This document shows, one piece after another, positions 8,165 through 16,214 of a stretch of 64,000 nt of DNA. The notes beneath the pieces were generated by a model. It was given only the letters and a program-made list of their open reading frames with translations, searched no databases and was not told where the DNA came from. Position 1 is the stretch's first letter, and each line of letters opens with the position of its first letter. Source of the stretch: Clostridiales bacterium (GTDB taxonomy: Bacteria; Bacillota; Clostridia; Oscillospirales; Acutalibacteraceae); assembly GCA_022799115.1 (NCBI GenBank), contig JAAWNT010000002.1, positions 62,001 to 126,000 of the forward strand, given 5' to 3'. Both the position numbers and the translations under genes were made by a program.

Positions 8165-8707
8165 ATGAGACACTGGTGGATGAGATCCTGGAAATGGGCG
8201 GACGCCTGTGTGGGCGCTCTTGTCGCGCTGTTTGGCGTGCTTTGCCTGGCTGCGCCGGGTTTTTTGTTACGGTTTATTTCCGTTGCGGTGGGAAGTTCCA
8301 TACTGCTTTTTGGGGCGGTTCAGGGGTTTCGCAGCGTGCGAATCAATAAGACGGCGGGGGCTTTGCCGATGCCCATGCTGTTGTCCGGCGTGATCGCCGC
8401 AGTGGTGGGATTGATGTTCCTTATCCATCCCTCTACGCCCGTTGCGATTTTTGCCACCATATTCGGCATTTGGGCGCTGGGTTCGGGCGCGGTTAAGATG
8501 AATCGCGCCATTGGGGCCCGTCAGTCGGGGAATTCCAGCGCGTGGATGTTTGTGCAGAGCTTTATTCACATCGCCTTTGGATTCTATTTGATTATCAATC
8601 CGGTGAATATCACGGAACTATGGGTGAGAGTGGTGGGCGTCTATCTGGCATATTTGGGAATTGTTTTTATGATCGGAGCGCTCACCGCAAAGGAAGAGCC
8701 CTTTTAA
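8165..8707 (+). CDS. DUF308 (HdeD-like) membrane protein
   Basis: A 180-residue integral membrane protein with about six TM segments, arranged as consecutive two-helix units: ADACVGALVALFGVLCL, FISVAVGSSILLFGAV, LLSGVIAAVVGLMFLIHP, FATIFGIWALGSGAV and later pairs. The repeated pattern of a Gly-rich helix, a short loop and a Pro-containing turn is that of the DUF308/HdeD family. Some members of this family protect against acid stress, but most have no known function. AGGAGG precedes the ATG with nine bases between. It may share a transcript with the propeller-like gene upstream. Confidence 0.78.
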   Translation: MRHWWMRSWKWADACVGALVALFGVLCLAAPGFLLRFISVAVGSSILLFGAVQGFRSVRINKTAGALPMPMLLSGVIAAVVGLMFLIHPSTPVAIFATIFGIWALGSGAVKMNRAIGARQSGNSSAWMFVQSFIHIAFGFYLIINPVNITELWVRVVGVYLAYLGIVFMIGALTAKEEPF

Positions 8708-8974
8708 TTTACGCCCGGATTGCGAGAGCCGATGAAGATTTTTGCAGGGCGAGGGGATTTGAACGCTTATATGGGCGTAGGACGTCGGAGTCTTAACCTT
8801 GGGACCATGCAAACCAGTTATCGGATCAACCGGCAGCTGACGGAGAAATTGCACGGAACATGTGATGGGGCAGTCAGCCGTTTATGGGGACTGACTGCGG
8901 ATTTGCGCAGGATACAGGAAAGATACCGCCGATGAGATGCCCAAAAACGGACAGTTCCAATCGGAAAACAATAA

Positions 8975-9014
8975 AAAACAAAAGGAGGGCTGAAATCAGC
9001 TCTCCTTTTGTTTT
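8975..9014 (-). terminator. Terminator containing the stop codon of the XRE gene
   Basis: The stem AAAACAAAAGGAG-GCTGA pairs with TCAGC-CTCCTTTTGTTTT around a two-base loop. On the minus strand it ends in a T-rich tract, and the TGA of the XRE gene (8998-8996) lies in the stem. Confidence 0.8.
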
Positions 9015-9349
9015 CGCATACTGTCAAGCAGCGCTCGAACGACATCTACAATAACGCGTATTTCCATATCGTCGGCATCCTTTACCAATTTCCCCAATTC
9101 ATCGATAAAAACTGCTTTGGAACGGTACACGCAGTCGCAAGCAAGTACATCCAGTGAAACATCCAACGCATTGGCGATATTTAAAAATGCAGTGAGACTG
9201 GCTTTGCTGTGGGCGTTTTCCAGATTGCTGATGTGGGTTACCGACATGCCGATCTTTTCTGCAAGCGCCTCTTGTGTCACGCCTTTTTGTTCCCTAGTTG
9301 ATTTGATCCGTTTCCCAATTGCAGCATAAGGCTCCACATGAATCTTCAA
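8996..9349 (-). CDS. XRE-family transcriptional regulator
   Basis: A 117-residue regulator with a Cro/C1-type helix-turn-helix at about residues 10-65 (IGKRIKSTREQKGVTQEALA, then GMSVTHISNLENAHSKASL and IANALDVSLDVLA). A C-terminal helical tail of about 45 residues probably dimerises. Translation starts at TTG 9349-9347, seven bases after AGGAGG (9362-9357). The promoter region is extremely AT-rich and shared with the divergent gene at 9552. The target is unknown. The stop codon sits inside the terminator hairpin, so ribosomes finishing the gene would touch the hairpin. Confidence 0.85.
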   Translation of the reverse strand: MKIHVEPYAAIGKRIKSTREQKGVTQEALAEKIGMSVTHISNLENAHSKASLTAFLNIANALDVSLDVLACDCVYRSKAVFIDELGKLVKDADDMEIRVIVDVVRALLDSMRKQKES

Positions 9350-9551
9350 GTCTACGCCTCCTATTACAAAAAATGAGTATATGTTATTGTATAATAAAAT
9401 AATTTATGATAAAATAAACTATAACAATTATAAATTCATATAATTGAAAATGCGGTAAGGTTTTAATCGGTTTTGCCGCATTTATTTTTCTGTAACAAAG
9501 TGTAAACGGTTCACAAAATCATGTGAGGTTAAAAGAAAAGGAGTTGAATGA

Positions 9552-9896
9552 ATGTTTCCAAGCAGCAAAGAATTTGCGGAAGATTTTAAAATTCGTTACA
9601 TAGAGCTTGCAAAACGTTTGATGGTGTTGCGGCTTTTGGAGGAGCCTATGACAAGTTATGAGCTGAGCGAGGCCATCCATCAGGGGAGCAATCGGATTTT
9701 TCCGGTCAGACAGGTTTTCGCCGTATTGGTGGTACTTGAGCAGATGGAAGCGGTGGAAAAGCTGCGCCAGGACGGCCGGGAGGTTTACAGGATCACAGAA
9801 AAGGGCCGAGAATGCCTGCAATTATGCTTGGATGAGTTTTATCCCTTGCGAGACGGTGTGAATATGATTTTACAAAAAGACGCGGCATACAAATAA
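9552..9896 (+). CDS. PadR-like winged-helix regulator
   Basis: A 114-residue DNA-binding protein. The N-terminal half reads as a winged helix: LMVLRLLEEPMTSYELSEAI, then a recognition region around FPVRQVFAVLVVLEQMEAV and a wing DGREVYRITEKGREC. The tail is a dimerisation helix. The pattern fits PadR/HTH_34-type regulators, where the wing carries the phrase YxITxxGRE. RBS AAAAGGAG lies eight bases before the ATG. No obvious target gene adjoins it: a terminator separates it from the CoA-disulfide reductase gene. Confidence 0.7.
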   Translation: MFPSSKEFAEDFKIRYIELAKRLMVLRLLEEPMTSYELSEAIHQGSNRIFPVRQVFAVLVVLEQMEAVEKLRQDGREVYRITEKGRECLQLCLDEFYPLRDGVNMILQKDAAYK

Positions 9897-9913
9897 ACGG
9901 ATATAGAAATTTT

Positions 9914-9951
9914 AAAAGAGCGGTGTTTCTATCAAGAAACAGCGCTTTTTT
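9914..9951 (+). terminator. Terminator after the PadR-like gene
   Basis: The stem AGCG-TGTTTCT pairs with AGAAACA-GCGCT and is followed by TTTTTT. Confidence 0.8.
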
Positions 9952-9991
9952 GTGTTGCCATCCTGTTTTATCCATGGGAATGTTTATAAAT

Positions 9992-10020
9992 TTTACAAAG
10001 ATAAACGCATATGATACACT
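9992..10020 (+). promoter_or_regulatory. Promoter for the CoA-disulfide reductase gene
   Basis: TTTACA (9992-9997), 17-base spacer, TACACT (10015-10020), about 40 bases before the ATG. Confidence 0.55.
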
Positions 10021-10060
10021 GAAAGCATGTGAACTTAGAACGGTAACAGGAGGAAGCTAT

Positions 10061-11737
10061 ATGAAAACAGTCATTGTAGGCGGGGTGGCGGGAGGAGCGT
10101 CCGCTGCCGCTCGATTGCGCAGATTGAATGAACAGATGGAAATCGTCCTGCTGGAACGGGGACCCGATATCTCTTTTGCAAATTGCGGATTGCCCTATTA
10201 TATCGGCGGTGATATCCCCAAAAAGTCCGACTTAACGTTGCAGACTCCGGAGAGCTTTCACGCACGGTTTGATGTGGATGTGAGGGTTGACAGTGAGGTG
10301 ACCGCCATTAATCCGCAGAGAAAGACGGTTACGGTAAGAAACGGGGAGAATACATATGAGGAGAGCTACGATCAATTGATTCTCTCACCCGGAGCCAAGC
10401 CGGTACAGCCTCCCATCCCCGGCATTCCCAATCAAAAGGTATTCACCCTGCGGAATATTCCGGACACGGTAAAAATCAAAGAATATGTGGAAAAGAAGCT
10501 TCCAAAGAGCGCCGTTATCATTGGTGGCGGTTACATCGGGGTGGAAATGGCGGAAAATCTGGTTCAGGCGGGGCTATCCGTAACCATTGTGGAGATGGCA
10601 AACCATGTAATCGCCCCGTTGGATGAAGATATGGCCTGCGATGTGCACCGTCATCTAAACGCAAAAGGGGTGCGCCTGATGCTGGGACGCCAGGTGAAAG
10701 CGGTGAAAGAGGATGGAAGCGGCCTACGCTTTACGCTGGACTGCGGGGAGATTTCAGCCGATATGGCGGTGCTGTGCGTGGGAGTACAGCCGGATACTGG
10801 GTTTTGCAAAGAGGCCGGGATTGCCTGTAATTCGAGGGGAAGCATCGTGGTGGACGAACAGATGCGCACCAATGTGCCGGATGTGTATGCGGTGGGCGAC
10901 GCGGTGGAAATTACAAACTTTGTCACTCATCAAAAAGGATTTATCCCGCTGGCCGGGCCGGCCAACCGCCAGGGAAGAATTGCCGCCGACAATGTGTGCG
11001 GGCTGAATAGCAGATATACCGGAACTCAGGGATCGTCGGTTCTCAAGGTGTTTGACCTGACGGTGGCAGCTACGGGGATCAACGAGAGTACCGCCCGCAA
11101 AGAGGGAATCAATTATGACAAGATGTTCACCTACTCCCCCTCTCACGCGGGATATTATCCAGGGGGAAGTCCCATGTCCGTCAAGGTCATCTACGAGCGG
11201 GGGACAGGAAAGATTCTGGGGGCTCAGATTGTGGGAAGCCAAGGGGTGGATAAGCGCTGCGACGTGTTGGCGGTGGCCGTCCGCGCAGGCATGACCGCGT
11301 TTGATCTTACAGAGCTGGAGCTGTGCTATGCGCCCCCTTACTCGTCGGCAAAGGATCCGGTCAACATGGCGGGCTTTGCCATTGAAAACGTACTGACCGG
11401 AAAGGTGAAAACCTTCCACTGGCATCAGGTGGACGCCTTGCCACGGGACGGAAGCGTGACTTTGTTGGATGTGCGCACGCCCAGCGAATATGCCATGGGA
11501 CACATCCCGGGTTTTCGTCATATTCCGTTGGATGAGCTGCGTCGGCGCATCGAAGAGCTGCCCAAGGAAAAGCCGGTGTATGTGCATTGTCACAGCGGGC
11601 TGCGCAGCTATGTTGCCTGCCGCATATTGTCGGGGCGCGGATTTGATTGCTACAACCTGTCCGGCGGATACCGTCTCTACGAATCTGTGGTGTCCGGACG
11701 GAAGATTCCGGACCATAGCTGCATAGATCCAAACTGA
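10061..11737 (+). CDS. CoA-disulfide reductase with C-terminal rhodanese domain
   Basis: A 558-residue flavoprotein. The N-terminal FAD-binding motif is IVGGVAGGASAAARLRR. The redox cysteine is Cys42 in FANCGLPYYIGG, matching the single active-site Cys of CoA-disulfide reductases. A second Rossmann motif for NAD(P)H follows (VIIGGGYIGVEMAENL), then VYAVGDAVE and the C-terminal dimerisation domain. Residues from about 455 form a rhodanese domain with active-site Cys510 in VHCHSGLRSY. This fusion (CoADR-RHD) reduces CoA persulfides or polysulfides and protects low-molecular-weight thiols. ATG 10061 follows AGGAGG; the longer open frame upstream overlaps a terminator and promoter and is rejected. 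It is monocistronic. Confidence 0.92.
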   Translation: MKTVIVGGVAGGASAAARLRRLNEQMEIVLLERGPDISFANCGLPYYIGGDIPKKSDLTLQTPESFHARFDVDVRVDSEVTAINPQRKTVTVRNGENTYEESYDQLILSPGAKPVQPPIPGIPNQKVFTLRNIPDTVKIKEYVEKKLPKSAVIIGGGYIGVEMAENLVQAGLSVTIVEMANHVIAPLDEDMACDVHRHLNAKGVRLMLGRQVKAVKEDGSGLRFTLDCGEISADMAVLCVGVQPDTGFCKEAGIACNSRGSIVVDEQMRTNVPDVYAVGDAVEITNFVTHQKGFIPLAGPANRQGRIAADNVCGLNSRYTGTQGSSVLKVFDLTVAATGINESTARKEGINYDKMFTYSPSHAGYYPGGSPMSVKVIYERGTGKILGAQIVGSQGVDKRCDVLAVAVRAGMTAFDLTELELCYAPPYSSAKDPVNMAGFAIENVLTGKVKTFHWHQVDALPRDGSVTLLDVRTPSEYAMGHIPGFRHIPLDELRRRIEELPKEKPVYVHCHSGLRSYVACRILSGRGFDCYNLSGGYRLYESVVSGRKIPDHSCIDPN

Positions 11738-11814
11738 AACGCTGGCGGAATCCATTCTATTCTGTGATTCAAATCAGGCGTCTGTCAACAGCCGTGGGCG
11801 TTGTCTTCCGACAT

Positions 11815-11857
11815 AAAAAATCCCTCGCGCGCCATTACGCGCAGCCGAGGGGTTTTT
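11815..11857 (+). terminator. Terminator after the CoA-disulfide reductase gene
   Basis: AAAAAA, stem CCCTCG with inner GCGC, loop, CGAGGG, then TTTTT; the flanking A and T runs allow it to work in both directions. The remaining bases up to prfC hold only the prfC promoter. Confidence 0.75.
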
Positions 11858-11986
11858 GCTGCACAGAAGCGGGAGGATGAACGAAAGGGAACCTGGGTTG
11901 AAGATCATAAAACAGAATCTTTCACCCGCGTTGGGCCGTTTACGAATAAAGAATGGGAATTCGGAAAAAATCTCCAGGTCTGCCCA

Positions 11987-12015
11987 TTGACGCGCACAGG
12001 GAAAAGCCGTAAAAT
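11987..12015 (+). promoter_or_regulatory. Promoter for prfC
   Basis: TTGACG (11987-11992), 17-base spacer, TAAAAT (12010-12015). Confidence 0.6.
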
Positions 12016-12081
12016 AAAAAAGTTATGAATCAATATGTTTGATGTAGGACCCATGGGGTCTTGTTGAGTGGAGGAACAGAC

Positions 12082-13668
12082 TTGGTAAATCAATTAGAAC
12101 ATGAGATCAATCGCAGAAGAACGTTTGCCATTATCTCTCATCCCGACGCGGGAAAAACCACCCTGACGGAGAAGTTTTTGCTATACGGAGGGGCCATCAC
12201 TCTAGCGGGGGCAGTCAAGGGAAAAAAGGCGAAGCACGCCGTATCCGACTGGATGGAGATTGAAAAGCAAAGAGGAATCTCGGTCACTTCTTCGGTGATG
12301 CAGTTTCAGTATGAGGATTATTGCATCAACATTTTGGATACGCCCGGACATCAGGATTTCTCGGAGGATACCTACCGTACCCTGATGGCCGCAGACTCGG
12401 CTGTGATGGTAATCGACGCTTCCAAGGGTGTGGAAAATCAGACGAGAAAGCTTTTTAAGGTGTGTCTGCTGCGGGATATTCCGATCTTTACCTTTATTAA
12501 TAAAATGGACCGGGAGGCCCGCAACCCCTTTGACCTGCTGGAAGAGATCGAGCAGGAGCTGGGTATAAAGACCTGCCCCATCAACTGGCCCATCGGATCA
12601 GGCAAGGAGTTCAAGGGGGTGTATGAACGGGAGAAAAAGCGGATTTTGGCCTTTACCGCCAACAACGGACAGCGGGAGGTTGAGGCGGTGGAAGCCGATT
12701 TGGCCGACCCCGATTTGGAACAGCTCATCGGCAGAGAGCACAGGCAAGCCTTGGTGGACGACATTGAGCTGCTCGACGGCGCGGGAGACGCCTTCGATCT
12801 GGGACAGGTACGCCACGGTAAACTGTCCCCGGTGTTCTTTGGGTCCGCCCTTACCAATTTTGGCGTGGAGCCCTTTTTGGAGGATTTTCTCAAGATGACC
12901 ACAGCGCCTTTGCCCCGTCACTCCAATCTGGGTGAGGTGGACCCCTTTGATCCGGATTTTTCCGCCTTTGTCTTTAAGATTCAGGCCAATATGAACAAAG
13001 CGCATCGGGACCGTATCGCCTTTATGCGGATCTGTTCCGGTAAATTTGAAAAGGGGATGGAGGTCCAGCATGTGCAGGGGGGCAAGAAAATGCGCTTGTC
13101 CCAACCCCAGCAAATGATGGCTCAGGACCGTGAGATCATCGAGGAGGCTTACGCCGGCGATATCATCGGGGTGTTTGACCCCGGCATCTTCTCCATTGGA
13201 GACACGGTATGCGCTCCCTCAAAAAAATGGGAATTTGAAGGAATCCCCACCTTTGCGCCGGAGCATTTCTCCCTGGTGCGGCAGGTGGATACCATGAAGC
13301 GCAAGCAGTTCATCAAGGGAACCTCTCAGATCGCCCAGGAGGGCGCCATTCAGATCTTCCAGGAGCTGGGGGGAGGCATGGAAGAGGTGATTGTAGGCGT
13401 GGTGGGCACCCTGCAATTCGACGTGTTGGAGCACCGGCTTAAAAACGAGTACAATGTGGATATCCGTATGGAGGGCCTTCCCTATCAATACATCCGCTGG
13501 ATTGAGAATGAGGATCTTGATCCCAAAACTCTCCAATTAAGCTCCGATACCAAGCGAATCCAGGATCTTCGTGGCAATCATCTGTTGCTGTTTGCCAATG
13601 AATGGAGCATTCGCTGGGCGCAGGAGCATAACAAAGAACTGCGCTTGTCTGAGTTTGGAAGATCTTAA
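12082..13668 (+). CDS. prfC: Peptide chain release factor 3
   Basis: A 528-residue translational GTPase, the same length as E. coli RF3 (529). It recycles RF1/RF2 from the ribosome after peptide release. The G1 motif is SHPDAGKTT (residues 19-27), switch region KQRGISVTSSVMQF, G3 DTPGHQDF and G4 NKMDRE, followed by domains II and III typical of RF3 (GGGMEEVIVGVVGTLQFDVLEHRL). It starts at TTG 12082, seven bases after GGAGG (12070-12074); the upstream TTG at 12061 has no ribosome site. It is bracketed by its own promoter and a strong terminator. Confidence 0.95.
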   Translation: MVNQLEHEINRRRTFAIISHPDAGKTTLTEKFLLYGGAITLAGAVKGKKAKHAVSDWMEIEKQRGISVTSSVMQFQYEDYCINILDTPGHQDFSEDTYRTLMAADSAVMVIDASKGVENQTRKLFKVCLLRDIPIFTFINKMDREARNPFDLLEEIEQELGIKTCPINWPIGSGKEFKGVYEREKKRILAFTANNGQREVEAVEADLADPDLEQLIGREHRQALVDDIELLDGAGDAFDLGQVRHGKLSPVFFGSALTNFGVEPFLEDFLKMTTAPLPRHSNLGEVDPFDPDFSAFVFKIQANMNKAHRDRIAFMRICSGKFEKGMEVQHVQGGKKMRLSQPQQMMAQDREIIEEAYAGDIIGVFDPGIFSIGDTVCAPSKKWEFEGIPTFAPEHFSLVRQVDTMKRKQFIKGTSQIAQEGAIQIFQELGGGMEEVIVGVVGTLQFDVLEHRLKNEYNVDIRMEGLPYQYIRWIENEDLDPKTLQLSSDTKRIQDLRGNHLLLFANEWSIRWAQEHNKELRLSEFGRS

Positions 13669-13670
13669 AA

Positions 13671-13717
13671 AAAGAAGCGTGCCGCCAGGGAATTCTCCCG
13701 GGATGGCACGCTTCTTT
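13671..13717. terminator. Bidirectional terminator between prfC and the small membrane gene
   Basis: AAAGAAGCGTGCC pairs perfectly with GGCACGCTTCTTT, with a further GGGAA/TTCTCCC pairing inside. A and T runs on both sides suit the convergent genes. Confidence 0.9.
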
Positions 13718-13738
13718 CCGTATGCTGATTTTTTCAAG

Positions 13739-13978
13739 TCAATCAAAGCGGAAAAACAGTGAGATAAAAATGGAAATGCCGATGGGGATCAAAAAAACCA
13801 GAGAGCGCAGTCCTTCTCCTCTACAAAAGCTGATCACGATATTGACGGTGTAAAGAACGGCAGATAACCACAAAGCCAACCAGAACAGCCGTTTTAATAA
13901 ATACAGGAGTTTTTCTTTTTCGTTGCTACTATAGCCGAAAAAGAACCATTCAAATCGATTTGTTAAAGTGTTTTTCAT
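13739..13978 (-). CDS. Small two-TM membrane protein
   Basis: A 79-residue hypothetical protein with two predicted TM segments (about residues 30-50 and 56-75), preceded by a charged N-terminus (FFFGYSSNEKEKLLYLLKRL). It lacks any motif I recognise. The ribosome site is weak (TTAGGT, eight bases before ATG 13978), so the coding call rests on the coherent amphipathic and hydrophobic pattern. It converges on prfC and shares the terminator. Confidence 0.5.
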   Translation of the reverse strand: MKNTLTNRFEWFFFGYSSNEKEKLLYLLKRLFWLALWLSAVLYTVNIVISFCRGEGLRSLVFLIPIGISIFISLFFRFD

Positions 13979-14236
13979 TTTGATTACCTAACTGATTCAA
14001 AAAACTAAATTTTTGGCGAATATAACTGAAGAGGCAATGGAATGCCATAAATATCATAAAGACCGTTATTAACATCTAACTGACCGGAATTTGAAGAATC
14101 CATATTCTATTGCTTAATTTTTGTCTGCATTGAAATCATCGCTTTCTTTATACATTATATGTTATAAATTCATTGATTTCAATGCGGAATGTTGATAATT
14201 TTTAACTGTAATTATTATAATAATAGACTAACAAAA

Positions 14237-14317
14237 AGTGTGCCGCCCTAAACATCTCATTATCACAGATCGTTTTAAGACATAACTGATAAAGGGAGAT
14301 GATATGAGCGGCACACT
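14237..14317. repeat. 81-bp three-helix inverted repeat
   Basis: The outer arms AGTGTGCCGC (14237-14246) and GCGGCACACT (14308-14317) are perfect complements. Inside them CATCTC pairs with GAGATG and TTATCA with TGATAA, separated by a symmetric 6x6 internal loop and a small bulge. The right arm contains AAGGGAGATGATATG, a ribosome site and start codon for a 12-codon frame (14304-14342). The surrounding 13979-14491 is AT-rich and otherwise empty. It could be a miniature transposable element, the left end of a lost IS, or a regulatory RNA; I cannot assign it. Confidence 0.6.
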
Positions 14318-14491
14318 GATGTCGTATAGCAAGAAAATTTAACGTAGTATGGCGGGAAAAGATCCGCCCTTTGGACGTTTTGTCTTTTTTCAAACAAGGC
14401 CTAGTTAATATGATAAAAATAAAAATACGAAAAAGATCAAGTTGTTCCAATGTGAAATTAGCAAGCAGCGAGAACATGAAGAGCTGAAAAA

Positions 14492-15334
14492 TTACGCCCG
14501 CGCACGGAACCGATGGATAAAAAAGGTGACGAAAAACAGGACGGCGGCCGCAAGCACGATGGTGCCTCCGGCGGCGGTGCCCAAATAGTAGGACAAGATC
14601 AATCCCACCAGCCCGGAGGCCATGGAGAACAACACCGAAAGCCCGTGATAAGACCGCATGCTGCGTGCTATGTTGCGGGCGGCCGCGGCCGGCAAAACCA
14701 GCAGAGAATTGATGATGAGGATGCCCACCCATTTGATGGATACCGTTACAATAATGGCGATGGCGATCACAAATAAGTTTTTATAAAGACGAACGTTGAT
14801 TTTTTTGCTGACCGCTAAATCAGGGTTTAGACTGGCGGTCATCAGCCGGTTAAAGGAGAATACCCACAGCGCCGCCACCAGGACCAGCACAAAAAGAAGC
14901 AGGAGCAGCTCGCCGCCTTGCACGGATAAAATATCACCGATCAGATAGTTGGAATATTTGGAAAATCCCCCGTTGATGGACAGCAGTACGATGCCAAGCG
15001 CTACGCCGGCAGAGGAGAAAACCCCGATGATGGTGTCGGAGGAGGAGGTTCCCGACTCTATGATGGCGGAAATCCCCAAGGCAAACAACAGGGCGAATCC
15101 CAACATCGACAGCAAATAGTTGTCGATGCCCAGCATTACCCCGATGGCGATGCCGGTGAGGGCGGAATGGCCCAGGGCGTCTGAAAAAAAGGACATCTTA
15201 TTATTGACGATCATGGTGCCGGTCAGACCAAACAGGGGCGTAATAATCAGTACGGCCAGCAGAGCGTTTACCATAAAATGGAACTGAGTCCACTCAAAGG
15301 GCAGCTGTTGGAAAAACGAATAAATTGCATCCAT
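14492..15334 (-). CDS. znuB: Zinc/manganese ABC transporter permease (ZnuB-like)
   Basis: A 280-residue polytopic permease of the ABC-3 (metal) family with about eight TM segments. Landmarks are VNNKMSFFSDALGHSALTGIAIGV near the N-terminus and VKWVGILIINSLLVLPAAAARNIARS, the conserved coupling and metal-path region. It pairs with the ATPase upstream, sharing one base (TAATG) at 15334. It is the last gene of the znuA-znuC-znuB set transcribed leftwards. Zinc specificity is inferred from the His-rich binding protein and the divergent Fur-family regulator. Confidence 0.9.
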   Translation of the reverse strand: MDAIYSFFQQLPFEWTQFHFMVNALLAVLIITPLFGLTGTMIVNNKMSFFSDALGHSALTGIAIGVMLGIDNYLLSMLGFALLFALGISAIIESGTSSSDTIIGVFSSAGVALGIVLLSINGGFSKYSNYLIGDILSVQGGELLLLLFVLVLVAALWVFSFNRLMTASLNPDLAVSKKINVRLYKNLFVIAIAIIVTVSIKWVGILIINSLLVLPAAAARNIARSMRSYHGLSVLFSMASGLVGLILSYYLGTAAGGTIVLAAAVLFFVTFFIHRFRARA

Positions 15335-16086
15335 TACGGGTTCCCTCCCACGGCGTCTAAGCCGAATGTCTCCCGCACCACGGGGTTGTTAAGAACCTTA
15401 TCCACAGTGTTTTGCATCACCACGGTACGGTCCAGAAAGGCGGCGTTGGTGGCGTATTTTTTCACATGGCCGATGTCATGTGAAACCAGAATAATGGGCA
15501 TGTGGTACTCGCTGCGCAGAGAGGTTACCATTTGGTAAAAGACGCCGGTTCCCTTTCGATCCACAGCGGAGACCGGCTCGTCCAGCAGCAAAAGGTCCGG
15601 GATGGGATCTAAGGCATAGGCCAGCAGGATACGCTGCAATTCTCCGCCCGATAAGCTGCCCAGCGTTTTATGCAGCTGGGCGTGGGCCCCCACCTTTTTG
15701 AGCATTTTCTCAACCTGTTCCAGTTGGGACTGACGGTGCCCCAGCCACACGGGCAGACGGCTGCGGTTGGCGCAGAACATGTCCGCCACGGTGACGGGAG
15801 TGCTGCGGTCAAAGGCCAGGCTTTGGGGAACATAGCCGATGCGCGGACGGTCGATGGAAGCTCCCTGGGCGTTAAAAAACGAGATGGTTCCGGTATGAGG
15901 GAGCTGACCCATGATGGCCTTAAGCAGGGTGGTTTTTCCGGCGCCGTTTCTACCGATAAGGGCGAGGATTTCTCCATGATTGGCGGTAAGGGTCACATCC
16001 TGCAAAATGACATTGTCCCCCTTTTTTACGCCGAGATGTTTAATCTTTACGCTGCAATGGCAGGAACAAGGGATGGTGTGGGACAT
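15334..16086 (-). CDS. znuC: Zinc/manganese ABC transporter ATPase (ZnuC-like)
   Basis: A 250-residue ABC ATPase: Walker A GRNGAGKTT, Q-loop YVPQSL, signature LSGGELQR, Walker B LLLLDEP, switch His in VSHDI. It energises metal import with the ZnuB-like permease. ATG 16086 follows AGAGGAG with eight bases between; the longer open frame upstream (to 16209) lacks a ribosome site. A Cys/His-rich stretch near the start (CSCHCSVKIKH) is unusual for ZnuC and might bind metal. The gap to znuA is 128 bases without a clear terminator. Confidence 0.92.
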   Translation of the reverse strand: MSHTIPCSCHCSVKIKHLGVKKGDNVILQDVTLTANHGEILALIGRNGAGKTTLLKAIMGQLPHTGTISFFNAQGASIDRPRIGYVPQSLAFDRSTPVTVADMFCANRSRLPVWLGHRQSQLEQVEKMLKKVGAHAQLHKTLGSLSGGELQRILLAYALDPIPDLLLLDEPVSAVDRKGTGVFYQMVTSLRSEYHMPIILVSHDIGHVKKYATNAAFLDRTVVMQNTVDKVLNNPVVRETFGLDAVGGNP

Positions 16087-16214
16087 ATGGGAATCTCCTC
16101 TCTTTGGATAGGATAAAAATCGATGGAAACACGTTTGAAGCAAAACGATCGAAAAGATTGCAGACGGCACGGCTGTCCGTTCAGGGATGAAAGACGGGGG
16201 AGAAACCATGTATA

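Noticed and set aside
8738-8800. GGGATTTGAAC stretch resembling the 3' half of a tRNA on the minus strand
   Set aside because: The T-stem does not pair and no acceptor or anticodon arm can be built.
8732-8935. Short frame beginning MKIFAGRGDLN after the DUF308 gene
   Set aside because: No ribosome site, atypical composition and no recognised motif; probably chance.
9923-10060. N-terminal extension of the CoA-disulfide reductase frame
   Set aside because: It crosses a terminator and the promoter, and the family starts at MKTVIVGG with a clear AGGAGG.
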